From Denitromonas halophila (GTDB lineage: Bacteria > Pseudomonadota > Gammaproteobacteria > Burkholderiales > Rhodocyclaceae), in assembly GCF_007625155.1 (NCBI RefSeq), contig NZ_VMNK01000003.1:248001-312000 (forward strand): a DNA stretch of 64,000 bases, read 5' to 3'. Numbering within the stretch: the first letter of the stretch is position 1; each line of letters begins with the position of its first letter. The notes under the pieces were generated by a model, which did not search any database, was not told where the DNA came from, and was given only the letters and a program-made list of their open reading frames with translations. Below are positions 24,646-33,488 of this stretch, in pieces. The translations under genes and the position numbers were made by a program.

Positions 24646-24708
24646 TCCCACTCGAACGCATTCAGCATAAACCGCTCGGCCCGTTTCGGAAACAAGCACC
24701 CAACCTAA
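24274..24708 (+). pseudogene. IS1182-family transposase, N-terminal fragment
   Basis: From the ATG at 24274 about 114 codons match the N terminus of IS1182-family transposases (PRFKTPDYGLKMVPVDFAAQ, PAFDPAVLLKIVLLGYSRGL and HFTTIAAFVSELGE, the DUF772 region). After GELGE-type residues the frame runs on for about 31 codons (SGSGLEIRHSHSNAFS) of unrelated sequence to a chance stop. Family members are roughly 450 residues or more and carry a DDE catalytic domain, which is entirely missing here, so the fragment cannot transpose. Confidence 0.82.
24620..24637 (+). repeat. Right copy of an 18-bp inverted pair flanking the island
   Basis: CGGGGTCAGGTCTTGAAA; partner of 21535-21552 (16 of 18 bases). 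It sits exactly where transposase homology ends, so it marks a recombination junction. Confidence 0.55.
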
Positions 24709-24760
24709 GCTGCCCAGTCTCTCCAAAAAAAGCCCGCGCCAAGCCCAGACGCAAAACGGC

Positions 24761-24790
24761 CCCACCAACATGGCGGGGCCGTTCTTCATT
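24761..24790 (-). terminator. Bidirectional terminator after the flavodoxin gene
   Basis: A strong GC stem, AACGGCCCC / GGGGCCGTT with a short loop. On the minus strand it follows the stop of the flavodoxin gene (24809) by about 20 bp and is followed by TTTTGCG. On the plus strand it is followed by CTTCATT. Confidence 0.75.
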
Positions 24791-24808
24791 CAAGGCTGCA
24801 GCAGACGA

Positions 24809-25369
24809 TCACCCCATCCGCAGCGCCAGTTGGGCCACGCGCGCGCCAAGATGCTCGGCGGTGCGCAGGTCGGAGTCCTGCATGGCCTCGGCGCCCTGGT
24901 CGGAGTTCGATTGCGCCATGGCGCCGAGCTGTCCGCCGAGGCGGTTGAGGTCTTCGACCGAGCCTTTGCTGTGGTTGTTGCCCGGCATCAGGCCGAGGTT
25001 TACCCAGGTCATGCTGTGCTGGGCGGCGAAGACCGACAGCTGCACCAGCGCGTTGAGCTTGTCGCCCGACTGCGAGGCCGAGTTGGTGAAACCGGCGGCG
25101 AGCTTGTCTTTCCAGCCCTGGCCGAACCACACCTTTGAACTGGCGTCCATGAAGGTCTTGAACGGGGCGGACACGCTGCCCATGTAGGTCGGGGCGCCGA
25201 AGATGATGGCGTCGGCGGCGGCCAGGTCGTCCCAGTGGGCGTCGACCGCGTCGGCGCCGATCTGCTGCACTTGCACGCCGTCGACCGAGGCGGCGCCTTT
25301 GGCGACATGTTCGGCCTGGCGGGCGGTGTGGCCGTAGCCACTGTGATACACGATGGCGATTTTCTTCAT
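24809..25369 (-). CDS. Flavodoxin-fold NAD(P)H:quinone oxidoreductase (WrbA-like)
   Basis: 186 residues from the ATG at 25369, with AGGAGA upstream. The FMN phosphate loop is KIAIVYHSGYGHTARQAEHV, the isoalloxazine loop is IFGAPTYMGSVSAPFKTFMD, and the C-terminal motif is NHSKGSVEDLNRLGGQLGAM. The flavodoxin-like NAD(P)H oxidoreductase group reduces quinones and electrophiles and protects against redox stress. It is divergent from a LysR regulator, the classical layout for quinone-responsive control; the operator candidate lies between them. Confidence 0.88.
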   Translation of the reverse strand: MKKIAIVYHSGYGHTARQAEHVAKGAASVDGVQVQQIGADAVDAHWDDLAAADAIIFGAPTYMGSVSAPFKTFMDASSKVWFGQGWKDKLAAGFTNSASQSGDKLNALVQLSVFAAQHSMTWVNLGLMPGNNHSKGSVEDLNRLGGQLGAMAQSNSDQGAEAMQDSDLRTAEHLGARVAQLALRMG

Positions 25370-25487
25370 GATGATTTCTCCTGTCGGGGCATCACCCGCC
25401 AGCGCAATGGCCGACTTTGGCAACGCCGCAATTGAATTTACTTCACTGTGAATGCATTATCAGGAAAGCCATCGATAATAAAAACCG

Positions 25488-25522
25488 ACAAATTTTGATC
25501 AATTTGTTGAGCTAGATTCAAC
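25488..25522. promoter_or_regulatory. Candidate LysR operators between flavodoxin and lysR genes
   Basis: Two perfect inverted repeats lie in the divergent promoter region: ACAAATT-N6-AATTTGT (25488-25507) and GTTGA-N7-TCAAC (25506-25522). The second contains a T-N11-A LysR box (TTGA..TCAA) and ends directly at the lysR ATG, consistent with autorepression. The surrounding 80 bp are AT-rich. Confidence 0.6.
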
Positions 25523-26440
25523 ATGAAACTCACCCTCGACGCCCTGCTCATGCTCGACGCCATCGACACCGCCGGCAGCTTTGCCGCGGCGGCGCGACAA
25601 CTGCATCGTGTGCCTTCGGCGCTGACCCACGCCGTACGGCGACTGGAGGACGATCTGGGCTACGCCATCTTCGAGCGTGTCGGCCGGCGCGCCCTGCTGA
25701 CCCCAGCCGGTCGCTCGCTGCTTACCGACGGTCGCCAGCTACTCGCAGCCGCCGACGCGCTGGAGTGCCGCGCCAAACGGGTGGCGACCGGCTGGGAGGT
25801 GGAGCTGCGTATCGCGCTCAACGCGCTGGTGCCTTTCGCGCTGATGCTGCCGCTCATTCGGGACTTCGACGCGGCGAACCACGGCACACGCTTGCGCTTC
25901 AGCGGTGAGGTGCTGGCGGGGAGTTGGGATGCGCTCGGCGCCGGCCGCGCGGATCTGGTGGTGGGGGCCTCGGGCGAGGCGCCGCGCGACACCCGTTTCG
26001 TCTCCCGGCCGCTGGGCGAGGCCGCGATGATCTTCTGCATGGCGCCGGATCATCCGCTGGCCGCCCTGCCGGAACCACTGAGCGCACAGGAATTAAGCCA
26101 GCATCGCGCAGTGGTGCTGGCCGATACGACGCGCACCATGCAGGCGCGCAGCGCGGGGATGGTGATCGGTCAGGACACGCTGGTGGTGCCGGACCATCAC
26201 GCCAAGCTCGAGGCGCAGATTGCCGGCCTGGGCGTGGGCCATCTGCCCTACTTTCTGGCGGCCGAGGCACTGGCTGACGGCCGGCTGGTCAGGCGTCAGA
26301 CCGATGCCAGTCGCCTCCAGGAGCCGCTGCATCTGGCCTGGCGCCGCGACCACGACGGCCGCGCGCTGCAGTGGTTTGTCGAGCGCCTTACGGCCGCGCC
26401 CTGGCAGGCGCAGCTGGCGCAGGCGGTCAGATTGCCTTGA
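25523..26440 (+). CDS. LysR-family transcriptional regulator
   Basis: 305 residues. The N-terminal winged helix is clear (LLMLDAIDTAGSFAAAARQL, VPSALTHAVRRLEDDLGYAI and GRRALLTPAGRSLL), followed by a LysR substrate-binding domain (VELRIALNALVPFALMLPLI, then ADLVVGASGEAPRDTRF). Most likely it regulates the divergent flavodoxin-type quinone reductase in response to a redox-active ligand. It converges with the phospholipase D gene, overlapping it by 14 bp. Confidence 0.9.
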   Translation: MKLTLDALLMLDAIDTAGSFAAAARQLHRVPSALTHAVRRLEDDLGYAIFERVGRRALLTPAGRSLLTDGRQLLAAADALECRAKRVATGWEVELRIALNALVPFALMLPLIRDFDAANHGTRLRFSGEVLAGSWDALGAGRADLVVGASGEAPRDTRFVSRPLGEAAMIFCMAPDHPLAALPEPLSAQELSQHRAVVLADTTRTMQARSAGMVIGQDTLVVPDHHAKLEAQIAGLGVGHLPYFLAAEALADGRLVRRQTDASRLQEPLHLAWRRDHDGRALQWFVERLTAAPWQAQLAQAVRLP

Positions 26441-28631
26441 ACAAGGCGTTGAATTCGTCGGCGGCCGCCGCGTCGCCCTGCATGATCCGCCGCGACAAGG
26501 CGTAGACCCGCTCAGTAGTGGCCAGAATGCGCGCCTTCAGATCGCGCCGCTGGGTGTCGTCGAGGCGATCCTCGCCGGCATAGCGGGCAAGCAACTGATC
26601 CACAAGATCATTCATCTCCACCGCGAGCGTCGCCGCGTCACGGCCGATCAGGGCGGTGTTGTTGGCCACTTTGCCTGGCGTGGTGATCAGCGCCTGCAGA
26701 CTTTCGACATAGCGGGCGACGAACTGCGGCGCATTGCGGACATAGACCCCATTGTTGCTATCCATCATCAGGCTGCGCACATCGGCGTTGGCGGAGCCGA
26801 TGAAGATGTCCGGGCCGAACACCATCACTTTTGAGTGCAGCGACAGTCGCGCATCGTCGCCCTTTTGATACTCAAGATAGCGCAGCGTGGCAGCGCCCTC
26901 GGCCGACCCGGTGTCCTTGAGATGATCGGCAAGCGCCTTGAGCTGCCAGACCGCCAGCAAATTGACGATGTTCAGGTCGGTGGTGGCCAGCGAATTGGTC
27001 AGCAAGGTGAGATCCACACTCGCACACGCGCGACGCCCGTCGAGCATGGCTGCGACGTCTTGCAGCAGATTGGCCGGCAAGAAGAAATAGGCGTTGTGAA
27101 TGATCACCGGCTGGCGTGCGGTGACCGGCGCGGCGCACGCCTCGCGCAAGGCAGCACGCCACAGGGCCTGAATATGCTTGCTCGACGCCGCTTCGTGGTC
27201 GTGCCGAGCGCCATAGCTGCGTTCCCCCTTCGCGATCGGCAGATTCTCCAGGTAGTCGATCCGGGCACCGGCGTCGATCCGCAAGGGTTTCGGCGCCACG
27301 CTCGGGCGATAGTTGCGCGCGTAGGTTTTCAGGCGCGCGCGATGCTGCTCACCAACGGCATCCAGCCGCGCCGACACGGGCACGAAATGCTTCTCAAGAT
27401 AGCGATCGACACAGGCCGCATCCTTGCCCTGGCTGCAAGCCGCTTGCGCCGCCTCGACCACACCGAAGTTTGCCAGCAGCTCATTGGGCGCGTGCTGGCG
27501 CACCTCGTCCAGCCGGGCCACCATGCTGCTCAGCCCCCACAGGCGGTCAAAGCTGGCGGTCAGCGCAGGCGTGCGATCGGCCAGTGTCAGCGCCACATCG
27601 GTATCCATGAAGATGTACTTGTCGGCCAGCGGGTTGGGCGACATGTGGTATTCGTCGGCCACGTTGCGCCCGCCCAGCACCAGCGTGCGCCCGTCGGCCA
27701 GCAGGAATTTGTGGTGCAGGAACTCGGTGAGATAGTCCCAGTCGCGCTGGGCCAGCGCATCGTTCTGGCGTGCCAGCGGCAAATAGCTGCTCACCGCATC
27801 GAACACCGGATTGACCTGCTCGGCAAAGGCCAGGCGAACCACGGCGAGCTTGAACTTGGCCGCCAAACCGTCCACGCCACCGATGTAGCGCGCACGGAAA
27901 TAGAGTTTGCCCAGTTCCTTGAGCCTGGCGGTCTGATCGGCGTTGGCGCTGCCCGCGCCGGCCGCCAGCGCGTCGGCGTCGATTGCCTGCCCGCGGGTCA
28001 CGGCGTAGGCCATCAGCTTGGCGTGCTTGCCATACAACCCCGACAGGAACACCCCCGAACCGGCCACGCTGCGGTTGAGCACGCTCGGCGCGCCCGCCGC
28101 GCCGGGGGCAAAACGGCGGCCAACCTCGGTCAGCTTGGCCTCGTCGCAGGCGCTGCCCGTCGCGCCCACATCGGCGCAGCTGAGCGTGAGGAAGGCCGCA
28201 TCCTTGATGATCTCGACCGTCGGCCGATTGTAGAACCGCACGGCGATACGCCCACGCCCGGCCTGCTCCAGCCAGCTGAAACGGTCGAGGTCTTTGTAGG
28301 CGCTGAAATAATCCACCAGCAGCCGCACCTGCACACCGCGCCCGGCGGCATCGATGAGGGCCTGGCTGAGCCGTGCGGAGGTGTAGTCGTCCGCGAAGAT
28401 GTAGTAGGCCAGGTCGAGGCTTTGCGTGGCCGACTCGATCGCCCGCAGCTTGGCGGCGAAGGCCGCGTCATTACTGGTGAGCACCTCGCCCGACACCAGC
28501 GCCAACGGCCCCGCCGACGCCTGCTGCTCCAGCGCGTCGGCCAGCGGCACCGACTTCACCGACGGCGCCAGCGCGCACCCTCCCAGAATCCAGCCAGCCA
28601 GCATCACGGCGGCAACACGGTGCAGTCTCAT
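26427..28631 (-). CDS. Phospholipase D-family lipoprotein
   Basis: 734 residues from the ATG at 28631, with AAGGAG upstream. The signal peptide ends in a lipobox (ILGGCALAP), so it is probably anchored in the envelope. Two PLD modules are seen. The first has a complete H306-x-K308-x4-D313 motif followed by LVLGGRNVADEY. The second has H599-S-K601 and IGSANADVRS, but the aspartate position is glycine (G606) with D608 two residues on. The N-terminal lead (QSLDLAYYIFADDYTSARL) is typical of cardiolipin-synthase-like PLD proteins. It could act on phospholipids in the periplasm. The altered second motif makes catalytic competence uncertain. Confidence 0.88.
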   Translation of the reverse strand: MRLHRVAAVMLAGWILGGCALAPSVKSVPLADALEQQASAGPLALVSGEVLTSNDAAFAAKLRAIESATQSLDLAYYIFADDYTSARLSQALIDAAGRGVQVRLLVDYFSAYKDLDRFSWLEQAGRGRIAVRFYNRPTVEIIKDAAFLTLSCADVGATGSACDEAKLTEVGRRFAPGAAGAPSVLNRSVAGSGVFLSGLYGKHAKLMAYAVTRGQAIDADALAAGAGSANADQTARLKELGKLYFRARYIGGVDGLAAKFKLAVVRLAFAEQVNPVFDAVSSYLPLARQNDALAQRDWDYLTEFLHHKFLLADGRTLVLGGRNVADEYHMSPNPLADKYIFMDTDVALTLADRTPALTASFDRLWGLSSMVARLDEVRQHAPNELLANFGVVEAAQAACSQGKDAACVDRYLEKHFVPVSARLDAVGEQHRARLKTYARNYRPSVAPKPLRIDAGARIDYLENLPIAKGERSYGARHDHEAASSKHIQALWRAALREACAAPVTARQPVIIHNAYFFLPANLLQDVAAMLDGRRACASVDLTLLTNSLATTDLNIVNLLAVWQLKALADHLKDTGSAEGAATLRYLEYQKGDDARLSLHSKVMVFGPDIFIGSANADVRSLMMDSNNGVYVRNAPQFVARYVESLQALITTPGKVANNTALIGRDAATLAVEMNDLVDQLLARYAGEDRLDDTQRRDLKARILATTERVYALSRRIMQGDAAAADEFNALFKAI

Positions 28632-28829
28632 CGAGTCTCCTTTTTCGGGCGATTGCAGCGCGGGGCTGGCGCCGTCCCAGTGTTTTTGCATATGAGACAC
28701 AGTATAGCCACGCACCCGGCTCCTGCTGCGCGCTTCAACACGCGCACCCACCGTGCATCTACGCCTAAAGTCCGATTGTTGACTCGCCGTTAATCGACGC
28801 ATCCTTTCTTTCGCAACAGGTACGCCACG

Positions 28830-29207
28830 ATGCCTCCCCGCAAATTGCTGATCGTCGACGACATGGACGCCATTCGGGCGCTGGTGTCGGCCATTGGCCG
28901 TGACGCCGGCTTTGAAGTGCATCAAGCCAACAACGGCGAACAAGCCCTGTCCGTCTGCCAGAGCACCGCCTTCGATGTGGTGCTGTGTGATCAGAACATG
29001 CCCAAGATGAGTGGCGAAGCCTTCGTCACCCAACTACGCGAGACCGACAAAGGCACGCCGGTGGTCATGCTCACTGGCGAGACCGACCGCGAAAAGATTG
29101 CCGCACTGGTCAGCGTGGGCATCAACGGCTTTATCCGCAAGCCCTTCAAGCCTGACCAGATCTACCAGGCACTGAAGGGCGTCAAGCCCCGCGCCACCGC
29201 CGCCTGA
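28830..29207 (+). CDS. Stand-alone CheY-like response regulator
   Basis: 125 residues, a single receiver domain. The acidic pair is D10-D11, the phosphoacceptor D54 (VVLCDQNMPKMSGEAFV), with T82 and K104 (FIRKPFKPDQI). No output domain follows. It is closely similar to the receiver of the protein at 55352: key residues fall at identical positions and both carry MSGEAFV and KPFKP. It is divergent from the phospholipase D gene. Such single-domain regulators act in chemotaxis-like or phosphorelay pathways; the cognate kinase is not evident from context. Confidence 0.9.
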   Translation: MPPRKLLIVDDMDAIRALVSAIGRDAGFEVHQANNGEQALSVCQSTAFDVVLCDQNMPKMSGEAFVTQLRETDKGTPVVMLTGETDREKIAALVSVGINGFIRKPFKPDQIYQALKGVKPRATAA

Positions 29208-29395
29208 GCCCCACCGCGCCACCGGGCGGCCCGATCCCTATCGCTTGAAAACGCGGAAACTCAAACCCCACATCGCGTCCGGTCGGGCCTCAAGCGGGGC
29301 GCCGCTCAATACCACCGCCACCCCGCCCTTCGTGTTACGGTCAAGTCGCATCAGGGGAAAGTCTCAGAAGCGCCATCTGATTCGGGGGAACGCGC

Positions 29396-31018
29396 ATGAC
29401 CCATCTACGCCTTCTGGGCCTGCTGTTGATCAGCCTGCTGCTGTCGGGGTGTGCGCAATTCACGCCCTACCGCGTCGCCCTTCCGGCGGGGTCTGCGCCG
29501 ACGGGGGTCGATTGCGAAGTGTCGGCCCTGCTGACCGATGGCAGTGCAGCGCCAACGACGCTGCCGCCCTGCGAAACGGCCAACACCACCCTTCCCGCCC
29601 CGGCGCTCCAGCACCGCCACTACACCAGCACCTTCCGCGACAAGACCGGCGCCGCCGATCCGGCAGACAAAGGCGATTATTTCCTCTCTTTCGTCGAGTT
29701 CGACGATCAGGGCTGGTTCGCCGACCGCCGCCAGATGGACGCCCTGTTCACACTACTCGCCGACCTCAAACGCAAGAGCCGCGAGACGCTGATCTACGTC
29801 TACGCCCACGGCTGGAAGCACAACGCCAGCCCCTGCGACAACAACGTGGTGTGTTTCTCGCGGCTGGTCGAACGGCTTGATCTGGCCGAGAAAAAAATCC
29901 GCAGCGATGACCCCGCCACCCAGCGCGCCGTGGTCGGCGTCTATCTGGGCTGGCGCGGACTGCCCTTTGGCACGGCGCTCAACAACCTGTCGTTCTGGTC
30001 GCGCAAGGACACCGCAGCGCGGGTCGGCCGTGGCGGCGTGTTCGAACTCCTCACCCGCCTCAATGACTACCGCGACAGCCGCCAGTTCGGCAAAACCGCC
30101 GACCCGCTCCGCACGCAACTGGTCATCACCGGCCACAGCTTCGGCGGCCTGGTGGTTTACTCCGCCCTGTCCCACGCCCTGATGGAACGCGCCGCGCGCA
30201 CCGGCGACGCCGCCGCCGGCACGCAATACGTCAAGGTCAAAAGCTTTGGCGACTTCGTGATGCTGGTCAATCCCGCCTTTGAAGGCTCGCTCTACGAGCC
30301 GCTGTTTCATATCGCCACCCAGCGCTGCTACGAGCCGACCCAGCGCCCGACAATGATGATTGTCACCTCCGAGGCCGACGCCGCCACCCGGCTGGCCTTC
30401 CCCGCCGGCCGCGCGATGAACTCCGTGCTGCAGCACGCGAAGTCGCCCGCACAGCTCGCCAGCATGCGCCAGACCATCGGCCACAACGCGCGCTATATCA
30501 CCCACGACCTGATCGACGAAACCACTGGCGGCACCCCACCGCACGTCGTCGACACCTCCGACTGCGGCTGCCCCTACCTCGAACCCACCGCCAACTGGGG
30601 ACAGCAAGGTTTGCTGCAACTCATGGGCGGCGTCTTCGCGGTTCAGGCCGGCCAGAATCAATACGGCGGCGATGACGACCCGAGCAAAAACCCCCTCAGC
30701 TTGAAGGCCGTTCCGAGCCCCTCGGGAAGCGCAAGCTACGCTGCAAACTACCCCTTCCTGGTGGTCAAGACCGGCGAAAAAGTCATCCCCGATCACAACG
30801 CCATCTACAACGAGCGCTTCACCACCTTCACGCAGGTGTTCATGCTCTCGCATGTGCTCAACGGCACGCCTCTGCCCTCGGACAAGGGCAAACTGCAATG
30901 CCTGCCCGACCCGGAAACCCTCGCCCGACATGGCGAAAACGGCCTGTTTCCGCCGGGGCTGTCCTGCCTGGACGAGCAAGGCCAAGCCTGCGCGTCGTCG
31001 GGCATGCCAAGGCCTTGA
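29396..31018 (+). CDS. Alpha/beta-hydrolase-fold lipoprotein (esterase-like)
   Basis: 540 residues. The signal peptide carries a lipobox (LISLLLSGCAQ). The hydrolase core shows LIYVYAHGWKHNASPCDNN, AVVGVYLGWRG and the nucleophile elbow TGHSFGGLVV. A later histidine candidate is in KVIPDHNAIYNERF. The HGWKHN loop and the VYLGWRG strand are typical of large bacterial lipoproteins annotated as alpha/beta hydrolases of unknown substrate. There are several cysteines (DCGCP, CLDEQGQAC) that could form disulfides in the periplasm. No partner gene points to a substrate. Confidence 0.82.
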   Translation: MTHLRLLGLLLISLLLSGCAQFTPYRVALPAGSAPTGVDCEVSALLTDGSAAPTTLPPCETANTTLPAPALQHRHYTSTFRDKTGAADPADKGDYFLSFVEFDDQGWFADRRQMDALFTLLADLKRKSRETLIYVYAHGWKHNASPCDNNVVCFSRLVERLDLAEKKIRSDDPATQRAVVGVYLGWRGLPFGTALNNLSFWSRKDTAARVGRGGVFELLTRLNDYRDSRQFGKTADPLRTQLVITGHSFGGLVVYSALSHALMERAARTGDAAAGTQYVKVKSFGDFVMLVNPAFEGSLYEPLFHIATQRCYEPTQRPTMMIVTSEADAATRLAFPAGRAMNSVLQHAKSPAQLASMRQTIGHNARYITHDLIDETTGGTPPHVVDTSDCGCPYLEPTANWGQQGLLQLMGGVFAVQAGQNQYGGDDDPSKNPLSLKAVPSPSGSASYAANYPFLVVKTGEKVIPDHNAIYNERFTTFTQVFMLSHVLNGTPLPSDKGKLQCLPDPETLARHGENGLFPPGLSCLDEQGQACASSGMPRP

Positions 31019-31157
31019 TCGCAACCGCGCCATAAGCCCGCATTGAGTCGGCGCCGGCTCGCCACAGCGACCCCACCCGTGCGCTATTTCCTGCCGGCGC
31101 TTCAAGATCCCAACGCAATCAGCGATGATGGGCATCACTTTTTTGCTGGTTCGCCCC

Positions 31158-32120
31158 ATGTCCGTCATCCTTGAAGTTGAGCACGTCACCACCTATCGCT
31201 ACGCCAAGGAGGTGACATTCGGCACCCACCGGGTCGCGTTTCACCCCCGCGCAGCGCATGACATCCGCGTGCTGTACGCCGATCTAACCGCCTCTCCCCA
31301 CTGCCGGCAACACTGGATCCACGACGTCTTTTCCAACTCCGTGGCGGTGGTCGAACCTCTGGTGCCGGCCGACACGCTGAGCTTTACGGCGCGCTTTGCC
31401 ATTGAGCATCTGGGGGTAAAAAACCATGAACTGCCGGTGGACCCGGCCGCCGAAAACTACCCCTTCGAGTACGCGCCCGACGATCAACTCAACCTCTCCG
31501 GCTTCCTCGCCCTGCAATACCCGAACGACGCCGCCATCGTGCGCGACTGGGTTGCCGGCTTCATGCCACAGCGCGGCACCATCCACACCCGCGACGTGCT
31601 GTCCAATATCAACCAGTTCATCCGCGCCGATTTCAGCTACGCCCCCCGCGACGCCATGGGCACCCAGAGCCCGGCCCAGACGCTCGCGCTGCGCAGCGGC
31701 ACCTGCCGCGACTTTGCGCTGTTGATGATGGAAGCCGCACGCGGCCTTGGCATGGCGGCGCGCTTTGTGTCCGGCTACATCTATGATCCGGCGCTTGACG
31801 ACGAAAGCGCCAACGGCCTGGAGGTGGTGGGGCAAGGCGTTCAGAGTCTCGACGTGGGCGGCGGCACCCTGGGCTCGGGTGCCACCCACGCCTGGCTGCA
31901 TGTCTACCTGCCCGGCGCCGGCTGGGTGCCCTTCGACCCGACCAACACCTTGTTCGGCGGCACCGACCTCATCCGCGTCGCCTTCACCCGCACCCCCGAG
32001 CAGGCCGCCCCCGTATCAGGCGGCTGGACCGGCGACCCGAGTGACTATCTGGGCATGGAGGTGTCGGTCAATGTGCGCCGCCGACTGCCGGCGATCACCG
32101 GGGCGCCAACACCGGGGTAG
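31158..32120 (+). CDS. Transglutaminase-like cysteine protease family protein
   Basis: 320 residues from the ATG at 31158 (SVILEVEHVTTYRYAKEV). The N-terminal bacterial transglutaminase beta domain is followed by the papain-like core with the full triad: C183 in RSGTCRDFALLMMEAARG, H244 in ATHAWLHVYLPGAGW and D260 in VPFDPTN. Family members act as proteases or as crosslinking or amidase-type enzymes, and several work on cyclic or isopeptide bonds. No signal peptide is visible, so it is presumably cytoplasmic. It stands alone between the esterase lipoprotein and the decayed cbpA. Confidence 0.88.
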   Translation: MSVILEVEHVTTYRYAKEVTFGTHRVAFHPRAAHDIRVLYADLTASPHCRQHWIHDVFSNSVAVVEPLVPADTLSFTARFAIEHLGVKNHELPVDPAAENYPFEYAPDDQLNLSGFLALQYPNDAAIVRDWVAGFMPQRGTIHTRDVLSNINQFIRADFSYAPRDAMGTQSPAQTLALRSGTCRDFALLMMEAARGLGMAARFVSGYIYDPALDDESANGLEVVGQGVQSLDVGGGTLGSGATHAWLHVYLPGAGWVPFDPTNTLFGGTDLIRVAFTRTPEQAAPVSGGWTGDPSDYLGMEVSVNVRRRLPAITGAPTPG

Positions 32121-32212
32121 CCGGCGCGCACCGCGCCCGGCGCCTTTGCCGGTTTTCAGCAACGACTCCCGGACGCAAGGCCGGTCGACCTTCGCGACGG
32201 TGCAGCGACGTG

Positions 32213-32230
32213 CCGCCGACGCGGCGGCCT
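32213..32230 (+). terminator. Possible terminator after the transglutaminase gene
   Basis: GCCGCC-GACGC-GGCGGC stem followed by CTTTC, about 95 bp after the stop at 32120. The T-tract is poor. The rest of the gap to 32333 holds nothing else recognisable. Confidence 0.35.
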
Positions 32231-32333
32231 TTCATGACGGGCATTAAGCGGCATGCTGTAATAGTCATCGTTGCCAGCCTTCCTCGCGCATCGCCGCCCG
32301 GGAATGGCTCGTCGATGGCGCGTCGATCGCTCC

Positions 32334-32796
32334 GCATTCCATGACTACTACCAGACCCTCTGGCGTCTCCCGGGATGCGTCTGCGGCCGAGATCAAGAAG
32401 GCCTTTCACCGCCCGGCCCGCAAATACCATCCGGACATCTCGAAGGAAGCCAACGCGGAAGCCCGCATGAAGGCGGGCAACGAGGCCTACGCCGTGTTCT
32501 CCGACCCGGAGAAACGGGCCGCCTATGATCGGCTCGGCCAGAACCACCAGGCCGGTCAGGACTTCCGACCGCCGCCCGACTGGGGCGAGGCGTTCGAACT
32601 CTCCACGCGCGGCTTCTTCAGTCAGCTGTTCAGCGGGCCGGGCGGCTTCCCGCGAGGCGCGCCCCTGCAGATCGGCCATCGCGATGCGCTTGGCGCACCC
32701 GACCGGGATGCCGCAAGGCCCCGCGATACCTGGGGCCATACCTGTCTCACACAGCCGCGCCGGACGCGCCGGCTGACCTCAACGTCCGGGCGGTGA
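32334..32796 (+). pseudogene. cbpA: Decayed cbpA/DnaJ-type co-chaperone
   Basis: The J-domain start FHDYYQTL is readable in one frame (32337-32360), then a single extra T at 32361 moves the remainder (GVSRDASAAEIKKAFHRPAR, KYHPDISKEANAEARMKAGN and FSDPEKRAAYDRLG) into another frame. The HPD motif is intact, but the normal ATG before the first helix is absent. After about residue 85 of the reading frame (GEAFELSTRGFFSQLFSGPG) the Gly-rich region and the two C-terminal substrate-binding domains are missing. An ATG at 32341 lies in the second frame and could express a 151-residue product. The 3' end overlaps the GNAT gene on the other strand. Confidence 0.78.
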
Positions 32797-33237
32797 CGCC
32801 AGGGGCGAGTGCCAATGCTCCCACGGCCCGTCTTCGCCGACGCCGCCCGCCTCGCAGCGCCAGCCGTGTTGTGCGTAGAAGCACCGTGCCCGCACGTTGC
32901 GGGTCACGCACTTGAGCGACAGGGGGCGACCGTAGCGCGCCTCGCAGGCACGCAAGAGGGCGCTGCCGACACCGGCGCGCTGGTGCGCGGGTGACACATA
33001 CAGGTGGTGGATGAAGCGCTCGGGCACCCACACCGAGGCAAAGCCGACGATGTTGTCCGCCCGCGTGGCCACATGGACGTCTTCGCCGTCGATGCTCCCC
33101 AGGAATTCCACGCGCGTCGCGTCACCGCCGTTGAAGCACCCCGCCATCGCCCGCGAGACATTGTAGAGCGCGAGCACCACGTCAAGCTCGGACGGCCCGG
33201 CGGGCCGGATGATGAGATCGAGATCGGGTCGGGTCAT
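32779..33237 (-). CDS. GNAT-family N-acetyltransferase
   Basis: 152 residues from the ATG at 33237 (TRPDLDLIIRPAGPSE); an upstream in-frame start at 33252 would add five residues. The acetyl-CoA-binding motif is LYVSPAHQRAGVGSALLRAC, followed by the conserved NVRARCFYAQHGWR at the C terminus. It transfers an acetyl group to an amine of unknown identity, and nothing in the context suggests a substrate. The 3' end runs over the decayed cbpA. Confidence 0.85.
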   Translation of the reverse strand: MTRPDLDLIIRPAGPSELDVVLALYNVSRAMAGCFNGGDATRVEFLGSIDGEDVHVATRADNIVGFASVWVPERFIHHLYVSPAHQRAGVGSALLRACEARYGRPLSLKCVTRNVRARCFYAQHGWRCEAGGVGEDGPWEHWHSPLASPPGR

Positions 33238-33278
33238 GATGCGGCAAATCACGCCATGGCACCGGCGGCGCAGATGCG

Positions 33279-33479
33279 CTATTGCCTTTCGGCGGCTTCC
33301 AGGCGCGCTGCCGCCTGCGCATTGGCGGCATCGAGTTGCGTCTGCACCTGCGCTTTCACGGCCTGGGCCTGTTCGACTTCCTTGGCCTTGGCGGCGGCCA
33401 CCGTGGCGGCGCTGGTGGCGGTTTCCGCGCCGCAGGCGGTGAGCGCTGCAGCGGCGAGCAGGAGGATCAGCAAGCGCAT
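33279..33479 (-). CDS. Small Ala/Gln-rich lipoprotein
   Basis: 66 residues. A signal peptide with lipobox (LLLAAAALTACGA) would lipidate the cysteine at about residue 16. The mature part is a single predicted helix rich in Ala, Gln, Glu and Lys (AAKAKEVEQAQAVKAQVQ), with coiled-coil character. No family is recognised. It lies 9 bp after the pxpA stop on the same strand, so it may be at the end of the pxp operon. Confidence 0.6.
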   Translation of the reverse strand: MRLLILLLAAAALTACGAETATSAATVAAAKAKEVEQAQAVKAQVQTQLDAANAQAAARLEAAERQ

Positions 33480-33488
33480 GACAAACCC

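Noticed and set aside
26835-28793. 652-codon frame opposite the phospholipase D lipoprotein
   Set aside because: Antisense shadow of a well-supported gene with no family match.
29753-31192. 479-codon frame opposite the esterase lipoprotein
   Set aside because: Shadow of the lipoprotein gene; no recognisable protein.
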